25,585 nt of DNA from a virus, in IMG/VR virus record IMGVR_UViG_3300035703_000388, positions 1-25,585 of that record. One strand, 5' to 3'. A program made the position numbers and the translations under genes. Positions 6,861 to 15,260 of this stretch are shown piece by piece; the first letter of the stretch is position 1; each line of letters starts with the position of its first letter. Under the pieces are notes generated by a model. That model searched no databases. It worked only from the letters and a program-made list of their open reading frames with translations, and was not told the DNA's origin.

Positions 6861-8461
6861 CCGAATGTTGCGGTTCTTACTCGTTGACGTTCCAATTGTT
6901 GTGCGGTCGTTACCTCGCCACCTACGACATACGCACGGATGGGTTGGTTGAACTGACTGCCGATGCTTTGTGCAAGCTGATTCGTGCCACTCTGCCCAAC
7001 GATGTTGAACTGCGGTGCAGGCACGGAGCCACCACCTCCTGCGGCAGAGGAGTTGATTGATGGGCTTGAAGGTTGTGATTCACTCCAAGTGAACTTCTGC
7101 GCTCCAATAGCAGCAACACGGGCAAGACCACCTGCTACGGCTACGGCAGCAGCAATCTGCGCACGTACAACGGACGTGGGGTCTCCGATGATTAGCTGCG
7201 AGGTGTACGCCTTTTGTGCGGCTGCATAGGTTGATACGATGGTCTCTGCGATGCTCAACGCCTTGTTGCGATTAAACGCTCGCTCTGATGCCTCCTTATT
7301 GTTTTGGTCGTAGATGCCATTCAGCTCCTTCAACGCACCGATAGTGCCAAGCGCAGAGTCAACGGCAAGGTCTTGCAGCGACTGACGGTAGGCCTTCTCT
7401 TTGGCTAACTCGTCTTGACGTGCCTTTTCTGCGGCATCCGATTCGGCCTTTCTCGCACGGGCTTGGCGAATCTTGCGCTCCTCCTCTGCCCAAATCTCTT
7501 GATCTTCGAGATCCTGAATTTGCTCTTGGTAGAATTCAAGCAACTGAACGGCAAACTGACCCCTTGCACGGACGGCCTCATTGCCCTTCTCAACGGCCTT
7601 TGCAAGCTCGTCTGCCCAATAGTTGTTGCTGACGATGATAGCGTTCAGGCGATTGAACTCCTCCTGACGCTCACGCTCACGATCTGCCTTTGCTTGCTTG
7701 GCGGCTGCTGCTTTCTCCTCACGTACTCGCTTGTCCTCCGCTAAATCAAGCACACGGAGTGCTGACTGCTTGTCAAGGATGTCTTGAGAGATTTGCTTTT
7801 GAGCCTCTGCGTCATCGTACAGGAATGCCTGCTTTGCGATCAGGTCTTGCAGCTCTTGGTTGAGCAGCTCCTTTTTCTTTGCGTAGACGGTCTCGGATGC
7901 TGCTCCTGAAGCCTCCAATTCTGCGATCTCCCGCTTGATCTCGTTCGATGCGCCTTCACGTGCCTTGCGCTCCTTGTCGATAGCGTCAGCGGCCTGACGT
8001 GTGGTCTCGATGTATTGCTTCTTGGCCTCGTCAGCCTTCTTCAAAGCCTCTGCCTCCTCCTCTGCGGAAGTGGTCAGTTCGTCATACAATTCAATCAGGC
8101 TTTGGATGACGAGAATTGCGATACCAAATGCAGCGGTTTTAAGTGCAAGGTCAAGGCCTTTTACTCCATCGGTTGCTGCTTTGACTGACTGATACGCCTG
8201 AAAGAACGCATCCGACATCCCACCCGTCAGGTCGTTGATCAGACCCTTGATAGGTTGAAGCGTATTCTTTAGGGCTTCAACGTCCTTTGTGCCTTGCTTG
8301 ATTTTACCATCACCTTGAGCAGGTTGGTCAAACGCTTCGGCAAGCTCATCCTTGACCTCTTTGGCCTTTCTCTTTACGCCATCAAGCTCCTTCGTGATCT
8401 TGTCAGCGGCAGGAGCAGCGTTGGTCGTGATGCTTATGTTGATATTTACTTCTTCAGCCAT
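6857..8461 (-). CDS. Tail tape measure protein
   Basis: This 534-aa protein probably sets tail length. It has a helical N-terminus (residues 15-45), a hydrophobic stretch at about 105-125 (AAFGIAILVIQSLIELY) typical of tape measures, and a long charged coiled-coil region at about 130-370. The C-terminus has a Gly/Ser linker and a final block, FNIVGQSGTNQLAQSIGSQ followed by AYVVGGEVTTAQQLERQ, that recurs at the end of Bacteroidota phage tape measures. An AGGAGG lies two bases before the ATG, one of the few clear Shine-Dalgarno sequences in the window. The length would suit a short to moderate siphovirus tail, if the usual length rule holds. Confidence 0.78.
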   Translation of the reverse strand: MAEEVNINISITTNAAPAADKITKELDGVKRKAKEVKDELAEAFDQPAQGDGKIKQGTKDVEALKNTLQPIKGLINDLTGGMSDAFFQAYQSVKAATDGVKGLDLALKTAAFGIAILVIQSLIELYDELTTSAEEEAEALKKADEAKKQYIETTRQAADAIDKERKAREGASNEIKREIAELEASGAASETVYAKKKELLNQELQDLIAKQAFLYDDAEAQKQISQDILDKQSALRVLDLAEDKRVREEKAAAAKQAKADRERERQEEFNRLNAIIVSNNYWADELAKAVEKGNEAVRARGQFAVQLLEFYQEQIQDLEDQEIWAEEERKIRQARARKAESDAAEKARQDELAKEKAYRQSLQDLAVDSALGTIGALKELNGIYDQNNKEASERAFNRNKALSIAETIVSTYAAAQKAYTSQLIIGDPTSVVRAQIAAAVAVAGGLARVAAIGAQKFTWSESQPSSPSINSSAAGGGGSVPAPQFNIVGQSGTNQLAQSIGSQFNQPIRAYVVGGEVTTAQQLERQRVRTATFG

Positions 8462-8604
8462 TGCCTCCTAATTATCTTTTTGGTGTCTTGCCAATTGCTC
8501 GGTAGATGGTATTTGCCTTTTGCGATTTCAACATTCTCACTCACACCTACCCAATCGTCCGACTGAAGTACGTCTACCAAATAACCTATAAATCCTTTTT
8601 TCAT
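8446..8604 (-). CDS. 52-aa protein upstream of the tape measure gene
   Basis: This is a short gene (MKKGFIGYLVDVLQSDDWVG to the end RRQWLKK). It starts two bases after the stop of the 733-aa tail protein and overlaps the tape measure start by 16 bp, so it exactly fills what would otherwise be a 145-bp gap in a tightly packed operon. It is basic and Trp-containing, with no recognised domain. The ribosome-binding site of the tape measure gene lies inside its 3' end (RR codons). Gap-filling, a normal start and coupling support it; the function is unknown. Confidence 0.6.
   Translation of the reverse strand: MKKGFIGYLVDVLQSDDWVGVSENVEIAKGKYHLPSNWQDTKKIIRRQWLKK
8464..8469 (-). promoter_or_regulatory. 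Shine-Dalgarno AGGAGG of the tape measure gene
   Basis: The plus strand reads CCTCCT, so the minus strand reads AGGAGG, two bases before the ATG at 8461. It fixes the tape measure start. It stands out because most genes in this window have AT-rich leaders without such a site. Confidence 0.6.
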
Positions 8605-8606
8605 AC

Positions 8607-10808
8607 TCAAGATGGTACTGATGGTTCCAATGGCTCCGAAGGAGTAGCGTAGATTCCCGATGTGGTTGATTGGTCATCGTTGAGCAACTCGAAGCGACAT
8701 TTGCCTGTGGTCATATTTACTGACACCGAATTCACCGTGAATCGGCTATTGTTCCAAATTACCTTGTTTTGCAGGTTAAGGGTTAGAATCTTGCCGAGTG
8801 GCAACACCGCATCGACCTGTACGAGCCTGCGGCTCTTGTTGTAGAGCGTGGTGATGTACTCCGCCCAATAGTTGTAGTACAGTCCGTTCTTGACCACCTG
8901 CAAAAAGTAGGGGTCGATGTTTGCACCAAAACACATACTATTCGCCTGAAAAAGCGTTTGGTCGTAGCGGTTCGATACGTTGGCATACCAACAATTAGTA
9001 ATGGTTCGTGTGGTCACTCCATCCGAATCTACCCACATAATAGGCTCATCAAAGAAGGTGAAGTCGGCATCAAAGTACCCGTAGAACAAAACAGGCGCAC
9101 CCACATATGGATTCAACGTACCATCATCGTTTGCTTCCGTAGTGATGCTCTTGTACACGAGTACCGTTGTGAGGCTGCCATCACGCTCATCGGTCAAACG
9201 CTCAAACAAAGGACACTCAAACGGAATGTCAATCGTGAAGTTCTCTGCGTCAAAAGTGAATGTTGCTCGCAGGTCACCGAAGCCTACCGAGTTGGTCTGC
9301 TGATATTGGAATCCAAGTATCTGCTCGGTGGGTTGGTATTTGAACTCAATGTCACGATAGATTGGTGGGCGGTTTACCGAGTACTCCGTGATGTCGAAGT
9401 ACGTTTGGTAGTCCTGATTTGTGCCATCAGCATACCATTCGCTCAATGGCTGAAGCAGGAATGAGGTAGAACTGCTTGGCACAAGAACCAAGTTGTGCAT
9501 CTTCATAATGCCTGACAAGAAGTCCGTCACACGGATTTCAGGCATCAGGTCAGACACAATCAGCCTGAAGCTGACGGTCTGCGAAGTGGTGCGGTCAACC
9601 GAGAACTCATTTGCAATTGGTAGACCCGTAGTGCGGTCAAGGGTGTCGCAGCTATAATCGGTCGGCAGGAACGTGATGGAGTTCGTTGCCTGTGGGCGGA
9701 TAGCAAGCTGCACATCAGATCCAAAAGGAACATATAGGTCGAACGAACGCTGAATGCTCGTCACGTGCGCATCGATGAGTGCTGACGCTTGAATCTGCCC
9801 ATTGAAGAAGATACCAATCTCGTATGCTTCCGTGCAGCTCGCCATCGTCAACACGAATTGGTAGTCGTTGTCTGCGGGGCTTGTCCACGTCTCGGTAGCG
9901 AGGTTGAAGTCGCTGCCGCTTCCCGTGTTGCGAGTGAAGTCAATCAGCGTCCAAGCGATGTCGTTTCCGCTTGCGAATAGATAGCCTTCTGCTCGGTGTA
10001 GCCATAGCGACAGGTCAACAAACGGAACTGACGTTAGGAAGTCACCCGTGAAGGTGATGCCGTACTTGGCCTCTATTGCGTCAATAATTGCCTTGACCTT
10101 CATTGCAGGCTTCAGCTCGTACCAATGGATGCCGTGTACGCCTGCTCCGTTGTCAGCGATGTTGCTATCCCCTACGTCACCCCCGTCTGAATCGTAGTAC
10201 CAATTCTTCACGGGACTCATCAGCGGATAGAAGAAGTTTTCGTCAGTATCGGATATGAAGCGAATACGCACCTCGTCATCGGTGTATTCGTGGTCGTATG
10301 CGCTAAAGTTTAAGTCGTAGAGGTAGTCGTCACCGAATAGGTCGGTGAGGTTTACCAATTCCCCATAGAACGTCAAGGTGTAGGCATAGGGTTCCGTGCC
10401 TTTGATTTGTACGCTCTCAACCTCAATCACCCCTGTGCGGAATGGCAATGAGTTGATCTCGATTCTTGCGGGTTGACGCAAGCGTCCGTCAAAGGTGTTG
10501 GTCACACTCGTTGTAGACGCTCCTGCGTTCCAAGCAGTAGCCCAACTATTCCACGTGATGCCGATGCTATTCCATACGGGACTACCTGCGGTCTCGGTGG
10601 TTACCTTCGAGCCTGTGATATTCCAATTGTAGTAGTGCTGAAGGATCTCGTTGTTGCGTGGCGTAGCAGGAACCGTGAAGCCTTGCGTGAAGTCCGTGAA
10701 CACCTTGCTGATGTCCTGCACGTTCTGCACCGATAGGTTGATGCTGATCTCCTCGTCATCAAACAGGTCAAGTCGAAAGTCGTTGACGTATAGGTCTACC
10801 TTGTTCAT
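8607..10808 (-). CDS. Large tail/baseplate-type structural protein
   Basis: This 733-aa protein begins MNKVDLYVNDFRLDLFDDEE, then has VQNVQDISKVFTDFTQGFTV and RQPARIEINSLPFRTGVIEVE. I know this N-terminal pattern from tail-region structural proteins of Bacteroidota phages. The rest is beta-rich with many aromatic residues (YSVNRPPIYRDIEFKYQPTEQ), compatible with a baseplate hub, distal tail or adhesion protein. There is no collagen-like repeat, enzyme motif or signal peptide that I can see. It is coupled by ATGA to the 409-aa protein upstream and lies two genes before the tape measure. Receptor binding is possible but not shown. Confidence 0.68.
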   Translation of the reverse strand: MNKVDLYVNDFRLDLFDDEEISINLSVQNVQDISKVFTDFTQGFTVPATPRNNEILQHYYNWNITGSKVTTETAGSPVWNSIGITWNSWATAWNAGASTTSVTNTFDGRLRQPARIEINSLPFRTGVIEVESVQIKGTEPYAYTLTFYGELVNLTDLFGDDYLYDLNFSAYDHEYTDDEVRIRFISDTDENFFYPLMSPVKNWYYDSDGGDVGDSNIADNGAGVHGIHWYELKPAMKVKAIIDAIEAKYGITFTGDFLTSVPFVDLSLWLHRAEGYLFASGNDIAWTLIDFTRNTGSGSDFNLATETWTSPADNDYQFVLTMASCTEAYEIGIFFNGQIQASALIDAHVTSIQRSFDLYVPFGSDVQLAIRPQATNSITFLPTDYSCDTLDRTTGLPIANEFSVDRTTSQTVSFRLIVSDLMPEIRVTDFLSGIMKMHNLVLVPSSSTSFLLQPLSEWYADGTNQDYQTYFDITEYSVNRPPIYRDIEFKYQPTEQILGFQYQQTNSVGFGDLRATFTFDAENFTIDIPFECPLFERLTDERDGSLTTVLVYKSITTEANDDGTLNPYVGAPVLFYGYFDADFTFFDEPIMWVDSDGVTTRTITNCWYANVSNRYDQTLFQANSMCFGANIDPYFLQVVKNGLYYNYWAEYITTLYNKSRRLVQVDAVLPLGKILTLNLQNKVIWNNSRFTVNSVSVNMTTGKCRFELLNDDQSTTSGIYATPSEPLEPSVPS

Positions 10809-12034
10809 CGTACCAAGCTGCGTTCGTCAAAGGCATAGGTGAACGTCATCGTGTAGTTGATGAGCTTTTGGTTGACGCTTTTTTGGTATTCGATGCTGCC
10901 ACGATCAGGCACAACGCTGACCCAATTGCTGCCGTCCAACACCGCAACGTACTCACTCATCAGGATGTCCTTTATGGTCTCATCGTAGTTCTGATCCACG
11001 AAGCCCGTGTTCAGGCGTAGTGAGTTGCGTGAGTTTACATTGAACGAGTTGTACTTGCCCACCTCAAGTGATGGCGTAGTGAAGCCGTCATTGTAGATGC
11101 TCTTTTGGTACGAGTCCTGCGTGAACGTACCCGTCTCATCGCTGCGCTTAAAGAATGTGATGAAATCAGCAACACCGAAGCGGTTGATGAAGGCAATTTG
11201 ATAGGGCGTGTATTTAGGCTCACACACCACGTAGTATCGCACCCGTGCGATCTCGCTTGGCGTATCGTCATCGTTGAGCAAGATCACGTCATAGTAGCTG
11301 CCTATTCCGTTCCCCACCTGACTACTTGGTTTGATTTGAGCCTCAATGTCGGGGTTGTTCTCAAGGTTAGCCGTACCAACTCCTGCGTAGATTACGAGGT
11401 TTTGCGTGTTGTTTGATGCTGCGCTTGGTGGAGTAGTAGTGCCGCCCACGTTTGTCAGCAATCCCGTATCTCCACTCTCCCACGTTATGCGGATGCTTCC
11501 GAGTTCATTTGCCTCGCTATTGTAGATTGCGAGTACCTCGTATGCTGATGGCTGCACCTGTCGATCACGGCTTGTTGCAAGCACCGCTTGGCTTACTGAC
11601 GTAGGTGCGATGTTGGTCATCGTTGCCCATCCGTCCGTAGTGATGTATGCGTAGGTCGTGCCTGAACTCCACGTTGCAGTAGTAGGAGACGCACCGTTGT
11701 TCGAGTATGTCCACGTACCTTGTGGGCGCACCCATAGGCATTCGCCTTGTGGACTCTGCACGAAGCCGATGTCATTCCAAATGCTGAAGTCGTGGTAGAA
11801 CTCCGAGCGCACCAAGTCACTCACCTCAAAGTTGATGACCTCGTTGATTGAGTAACCTTTTGACAGGTTGTAGTTGTTTGTGGCGGATGCTGATTTGGCT
11901 CCTGTGTAGATAGCAAGATTTAACGTCATTGAGTCCAATGAATCGTTTGCAAGTGCGTTGTTCTTGCCCGTGATGAACTGCGGGCTTCTCGCCATTGCGA
12001 GGCTGCTTGGGGTGGCTATGACAGGTGTACTCAT
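10805..12034 (-). CDS. Tail structural protein
   Basis: This 409-aa protein is rich in Thr, Ser, Asn and Tyr. Its second half carries YTPYQIAFINRFGVADFITFF, then LEVGKYNSFNVNSRNSLRLN and TGFVDQNYDETIKDILMSEY. This block resembles a domain in tail-region proteins of Bacteroidota phages. The middle (TWTYSNNGASPTTATWSSGT) looks like an inserted low-complexity, surface-exposed beta segment. The start at 12034 overlaps the gp10-like stop as ATGA, and the end overlaps the 733-aa gene in the same way. A role at the tail tip or baseplate is inferred from position. Confidence 0.66.
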   Translation of the reverse strand: MSTPVIATPSSLAMARSPQFITGKNNALANDSLDSMTLNLAIYTGAKSASATNNYNLSKGYSINEVINFEVSDLVRSEFYHDFSIWNDIGFVQSPQGECLWVRPQGTWTYSNNGASPTTATWSSGTTYAYITTDGWATMTNIAPTSVSQAVLATSRDRQVQPSAYEVLAIYNSEANELGSIRITWESGDTGLLTNVGGTTTPPSAASNNTQNLVIYAGVGTANLENNPDIEAQIKPSSQVGNGIGSYYDVILLNDDDTPSEIARVRYYVVCEPKYTPYQIAFINRFGVADFITFFKRSDETGTFTQDSYQKSIYNDGFTTPSLEVGKYNSFNVNSRNSLRLNTGFVDQNYDETIKDILMSEYVAVLDGSNWVSVVPDRGSIEYQKSVNQKLINYTMTFTYAFDERSLVR

Positions 12035-12594
12035 TGTCTTGGTTGTTGCAACGTGAATCGTAGGAAGTCAGCTACCTCAAGCGCATAGGCCTGCGCAATT
12101 TCGTTGGGAAGCTGCTCGAATTGTAATTGGAACGGCTTGGTGAAGAAGCTCGTTGTTTTGATACCCTTGTTGTAGATGCTTCGGGTGATCAGGAATGCCG
12201 TAGCATCGTAGCTCAAGAACTGACCCTTCTTGCCCTCCTCACGACTTTGGAATTGAAATCTGCGGGTACGCACCCATTGGTTGATAGCACGGGTCAAGCC
12301 ACCACGCATACCGCTGCTCCCCGTTCCGAATCGGAAGGGACTGTTGGGGGCTTTGTTGGATGATGTCTTGCCCTTTACACCGTAGTCCTGAAACTTCCAA
12401 TAGGGAGCAAGCTCGTCCATCTTCCATTGCAGGGCAATTGAGTTGGGGTTCACCTCAATGTAGTACTGAAGCGAATTGGCAAGGTTGCCTGTGACGTTCT
12501 TGTTCTCACGGGCAAGGTTAGCCTTCGCCTGCTCGACTACGCCATTGGCAAACTTCTCAAGGCTTGCTCGGACAAGATCCTGCCGGAGTTGCAT
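12031..12594 (-). CDS. HK97 gp10-like tail completion/neck protein
   Basis: This 187-aa protein has an N-terminal helix (MQLRQDLVRASLEKFANGVV), then NVTGNLANSLQY, which is the classical GxLxxSL element of HK97 gp10-like proteins, followed by a beta core (YIEVNPNSIALQWKMDELAP). YWKFQDYGVKGK and the Gly/Ser/Asn loop after it resemble the family's WxxxxxxGxxG region. RSIYNKGIKTTSFFTKPFQ near the C-terminus matches the usual proximal motif. Such proteins join tail to head. The start overlaps the upstream stop by one base (TGATG). Confidence 0.74.
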   Translation of the reverse strand: MQLRQDLVRASLEKFANGVVEQAKANLARENKNVTGNLANSLQYYIEVNPNSIALQWKMDELAPYWKFQDYGVKGKTSSNKAPNSPFRFGTGSSGMRGGLTRAINQWVRTRRFQFQSREEGKKGQFLSYDATAFLITRSIYNKGIKTTSFFTKPFQLQFEQLPNEIAQAYALEVADFLRFTLQQPRQ

Positions 12595-13061
12595 CAGCAG
12601 ATAGAGATTTCGGTGTTAGAAAGCAGCACATCGAAGGTGGCAGTCCACCCCGCAAGCAGGTTCTCGAAGCGCTCCGTGAACGGAAGGCACGTTGGATTGC
12701 CGTCCAACTGATACAGGTCGGAATACAACTGCCCTCTGCGAAGCTCCTCTACCACATCGTTGATGACTGCAAGCTGCGTGTTGAGGATGTCTTGCACATT
12801 GCTCGTTCCGTAGAATGGCTCTGCCTGCGCACGTGGGTTCTCTTTGGTCTCATCCACCACGTCCATACAAATGAGGCTGATGCTCATACGAACCACCTGA
12901 CCTTCGAACGTAGCTTGGTTCACCATAATGTGCGACAATGGGAAGATCGTCTGCTTGTTGAGGTCTACATCGTACACATCGCCTGTTGTCACTACGTTGA
13001 CTTGGCTATTGGCTTCAAGGGTGTCCTTGAGCTTGGTGGTGATGTCGTAGAATTGTCTCAT
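12594..13061 (-). CDS. Tail terminator-like protein
   Basis: This 155-aa protein begins MRQFYDITTKLKDTLEANSQ and has VVTTGDVYDVDLNKQTIFPL, HIMVNQATFEGQVVRMSISL and a C-terminal CLPFTERFENLLAGWTATF. A short helix followed by alternating strands and a closing beta-rich half fits the tail terminator (gpU/gp17-like) fold. Adjacent position to the gp10-like gene and the chaperones is also typical. Its ATG overlaps the stop of the frameshift extension upstream as ATGA. The family call is by pattern and position; no motif is decisive. Confidence 0.58.
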   Translation of the reverse strand: MRQFYDITTKLKDTLEANSQVNVVTTGDVYDVDLNKQTIFPLSHIMVNQATFEGQVVRMSISLICMDVVDETKENPRAQAEPFYGTSNVQDILNTQLAVINDVVEELRRGQLYSDLYQLDGNPTCLPFTERFENLLAGWTATFDVLLSNTEISIC

Positions 13062-13315
13062 TTTTTCAGTTGTTTTTGGAGGATCTTGTTCTCCGTTTCT
13101 ATGCGCTCTTTTTCGAAGGTGAGGTAGGTGAATGCGAATGCTGCTGACATCTCTGCTACTTGACCGAACTTGAGGGGGTCTCCATTAGAGAGCTGATAGT
13201 AGATGGTGACCCAAGACCATTTTTGAGAAAATTGTGCAGCGGGACTAAATTCATCTCCTGCTCCATTCCCAAAGATTTCAGGGAAGCGATCGATAAATCG
13301 TTTCCTAAAGTCCAA
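13058..13315 (-). CDS. Tail-assembly chaperone, -1 frame extension (gpGT-like T part)
   Basis: This is an 85-codon frame with no ATG in its first half and no ribosome-binding site. Its only early start would be a TTG at 13315, which lies inside a T9 run. It reads DFRKRFIDRFPEIFGNGAGD, then FSQKWSWVTIYYQLSNGDPL and a charged helical end (FEKERIETENKILQKQLKK). It sits in the -1 frame relative to the chaperone ORF that starts at 13788. Expression by a -1 ribosomal slip would give a 243-aa fusion, as with lambda gpG-T. The alternative is a lost T in the homopolymer, which would make one 243-aa gene. Its stop overlaps the next ATG as ATGA. Confidence 0.72.
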   Translation of the reverse strand: MDFRKRFIDRFPEIFGNGAGDEFSPAAQFSQKWSWVTIYYQLSNGDPLKFGQVAEMSAAFAFTYLTFEKERIETENKILQKQLKK

Positions 13316-13788
13316 AAAAAAAGCATCGCACCGATGGCAATGTCAAGGGGTACGTCCTTCATCTTGTCTGCGTACTTCTCCGACCCCTCGTATTTTTCTA
13401 TCTCGTATCGGCTACCGAATGTTGCGGTCACAGGACGGAACATCACCGCCATCGCACGGTGCATCTGCGACCAATCCGAGATGTAGGTGTCGATGTCGTT
13501 GAGTTCACCAACGGTGATCTCCTCAAGCGATGGGATAAACCCGAACTCCTGCTTGTCGATGAAGAAGCGTTGCTTCAGGGGTGGGCGTTCCGAAAACGCC
13601 TTCATCAGCACCGCATTGATCTTGTTCAAGCTCGATGCCTTCATCTGAAGAATGACGTCCATCGACAGGCCGCAGAAGATCTCAAGGGCTTTGCGTGATA
13701 GAAACTCCTCGTCACCCTCCAAGCGCACAAAGCGTTGGTAGTCCGACAGGCGGATCTCGTTCATCTGATTTGGAACAATGAGCTTCAT
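13156..13788 (-). CDS. Tail-assembly chaperone (gpG-like)
   Basis: This is a 210-aa frame following TerL. I start it at the ATG at 13788, one codon after a possible TTG at 13791. It reads MKLIVPNQMNEIRLSDYQRF, then LSMDVILQMKASSLNKINAV, PSLEEITVGELNDIDTYISD and DVPLDIAIGAMLFF. It looks like a soluble helical protein, as expected for a chaperone that coats the tape measure. The codons after the T9 run (13322-13314) overlap the second frame; that tail (SPSTISSLMETPSSSVK) looks less protein-like than the other frame. The position between terminase and the tail genes, and the frameshift arrangement, support the role. Confidence 0.7.
   Translation of the reverse strand: MKLIVPNQMNEIRLSDYQRFVRLEGDEEFLSRKALEIFCGLSMDVILQMKASSLNKINAVLMKAFSERPPLKQRFFIDKQEFGFIPSLEEITVGELNDIDTYISDWSQMHRAMAVMFRPVTATFGSRYEIEKYEGSEKYADKMKDVPLDIAIGAMLFFWTLGNDLSIASLKSLGMEQEMNLVPLHNFLKNGLGSPSTISSLMETPSSSVK
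13314..13322 (-). other. T9 slippery run for -1 frameshifting
   Basis: On the minus strand nine T follow GCGATGC and precede GGACTTTAGG. In frame 0 the codons are CTT TTT TTT TGG, so a slip back of one base at T TTT TTT gives TTT TTT TTG GAC and enters the 85-codon frame. The site is a canonical X XXY YYZ heptamer. Confidence 0.7.
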
Positions 13789-13809
13789 CAATGAAATAAC
13801 TTTTAGAAT

Positions 13810-14970
13810 TTAACGTATGGCATACCGCCCGTAATTGGGCTTCGAGAGCTTGTTGTAGGTGGCGTACCTCACCGCATCGATGGCGTGGTTGAATGCGTCA
13901 ATCGGTTTGTTGAGCAGGTTGGCGTTTTTGTCCTCCACCCATTTGTAGTTCTGAAGCTCCTTGATTAGGTTGCTGCTTCGTGGGGTAGCAAATATCTTGT
14001 GACGCTTCAGCACATCAATACCCACTATGACGCTATCTGCGCCCTTCTGCGTGGGTTTTATGTTCCATCCCATACGATTTAGCTCCTCGATGGATTTGGG
14101 TTCAGCAGAGTCAGCGAAAATCTCTGACCTGCGGTCGAGGTTTAGGCTCTTGAGGTAGTTGCTGATGTCGGGGTTGGTGAGTCCCGTTTGATAGATCAGC
14201 TCGTCAAGGTAGAGGTTGTCTCCTGATTTGTACACCGCCACAAGTGCGGTCGGGTCGTTGGTGTACCCGAAGTCCATCCCGTGAGCGAGTAGTGTTGCGT
14301 CTGATGGTATGTCACTCATCCCGAATTGGAAGATGGTGGCACGGCTCATACCACGCTCACCCAATCCATAGATACGCCAATAGTCCTCATCGGTTGTTGC
14401 AAGGCGTTCAATCTCCGCTACGATGGAGGCATCAAGAAAGGGGTTGTCCTTGTAGGTACTTTGTATGTACGTTACGTCATCACGGGTCAGCAAGCGGTCA
14501 TAGATCCAATGGAACGCATCGGATGGGTTGTAGTCAATCCATATCTTGCCTGTGGTACGAACCAAGAGCTGAAAGAAGTCCTCCCAAGAAAGCTCGTTGG
14601 CCTCGTTGCAAAATAGGTAGTCACGTCTTGCTCCACGTTTCTTCTGCGGTTGGTCAAGGCTGATGAACTCAAAGAGGTTGCCGTTGAGGGTGTAGGTGTA
14701 ATCGCTCTTGTTGTGGCGTGACTCATCGTACAACTCAAGTTTGTTGAGGATCTCAAAGAAGTCACGGTAGGCCGTCATCTTGAGCGATGGTAGCGATTTA
14801 CGCACAATAGAAAAAACCTTCCCCTTCTCTTGCATTGCGATCACGATCAGCATCTGCAAGATGGAGTAGGTCTTTCCTGAACGAGAGCCTCCTTGATTGA
14901 CTACGATCCGTGTGGGTGCGGTGTAGTTCTTCTCAAAGAGTTCACTCGTCTTTACTTGCAGAACGGACAA
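13810..14970 (-). CDS. terL: Terminase large subunit
   Basis: This 386-aa protein is the packaging motor. Walker A is GGSRSGKT at residues 27-34. The Walker B region is YLFCNEANE at about 118-126, and the glutamate is in place. IWIDYNPSDAFHWIYDRLLT at about 143-162 and TYIQSTYKDNPFLD match motif III-type coupling regions. The C-terminal RNase H-fold nuclease has its likely acidic residues at D233 (MDFGYTNDPTAL), D287 (IFADSAEP) and D365 (HAIDAVRYA). No ATG is available before the Walker A, so the start is a TTG at 14970, overlapping the TerS frame by 29 bp. The length is normal for the shorter terminases of this type. Confidence 0.93.
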   Translation of the reverse strand: MSVLQVKTSELFEKNYTAPTRIVVNQGGSRSGKTYSILQMLIVIAMQEKGKVFSIVRKSLPSLKMTAYRDFFEILNKLELYDESRHNKSDYTYTLNGNLFEFISLDQPQKKRGARRDYLFCNEANELSWEDFFQLLVRTTGKIWIDYNPSDAFHWIYDRLLTRDDVTYIQSTYKDNPFLDASIVAEIERLATTDEDYWRIYGLGERGMSRATIFQFGMSDIPSDATLLAHGMDFGYTNDPTALVAVYKSGDNLYLDELIYQTGLTNPDISNYLKSLNLDRRSEIFADSAEPKSIEELNRMGWNIKPTQKGADSVIVGIDVLKRHKIFATPRSSNLIKELQNYKWVEDKNANLLNKPIDAFNHAIDAVRYATYNKLSKPNYGRYAIR

Positions 14971-15241
14971 TCTCTACTTTGATTTGGGTGAGTTCATCTG
15001 CTGCTTCGTGGGAGTTCTCTACCCGAGCGAGCTTGGGTGTCGTGTACTCCGCCATCTTGTTCAGAAGGTCAAGTGCGCCCTTCGGGTCATCAGCAGCTAC
15101 CTGCGTCAGCCATAGGGTCATATTCTCAAGATTGTCTTCAATGAGGTTTTGGAACGCCTCACGTATTTTGTTGGTCGTTTTGTTTGTTGCTCCCTTCGGT
15201 TTACCCGCAGGGTTGCCACTCACTCCTTTTTCAAATGCCAT
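14942..15241 (-). CDS. terS: Terminase small subunit
   Basis: This 99-aa protein begins MAFEKGVSGNPAGKPKGATN, a GNPAGxPKGA start known from small terminase-like and DUF5681-type proteins. It continues with a helical segment (KIREAFQNLIEDNLENMTLW, then AADDPKGALDLLNKMAEYTT). It probably recognises the packaging site and forms the ring that regulates TerL. The gene directly precedes TerL and overlaps it by 29 bp. It follows the HNH gene with a 22-bp gap that carries the AACTAAATAA element, and may open the late block. Confidence 0.8.
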   Translation of the reverse strand: MAFEKGVSGNPAGKPKGATNKTTNKIREAFQNLIEDNLENMTLWLTQVAADDPKGALDLLNKMAEYTTPKLARVENSHEAADELTQIKVEIVRSASKDE

Positions 15242-15260
15242 TGTAAAGCCTTGTATTTTT

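Noticed and set aside
13156-13313. Zero-frame end of the chaperone gene as an independent functional segment
   Set aside because: The -1 frame over the same bases is more protein-like. The early part of the zero frame (WTLGNDLSIASL) could still be genuine, so the frame is kept as the unshifted product only.
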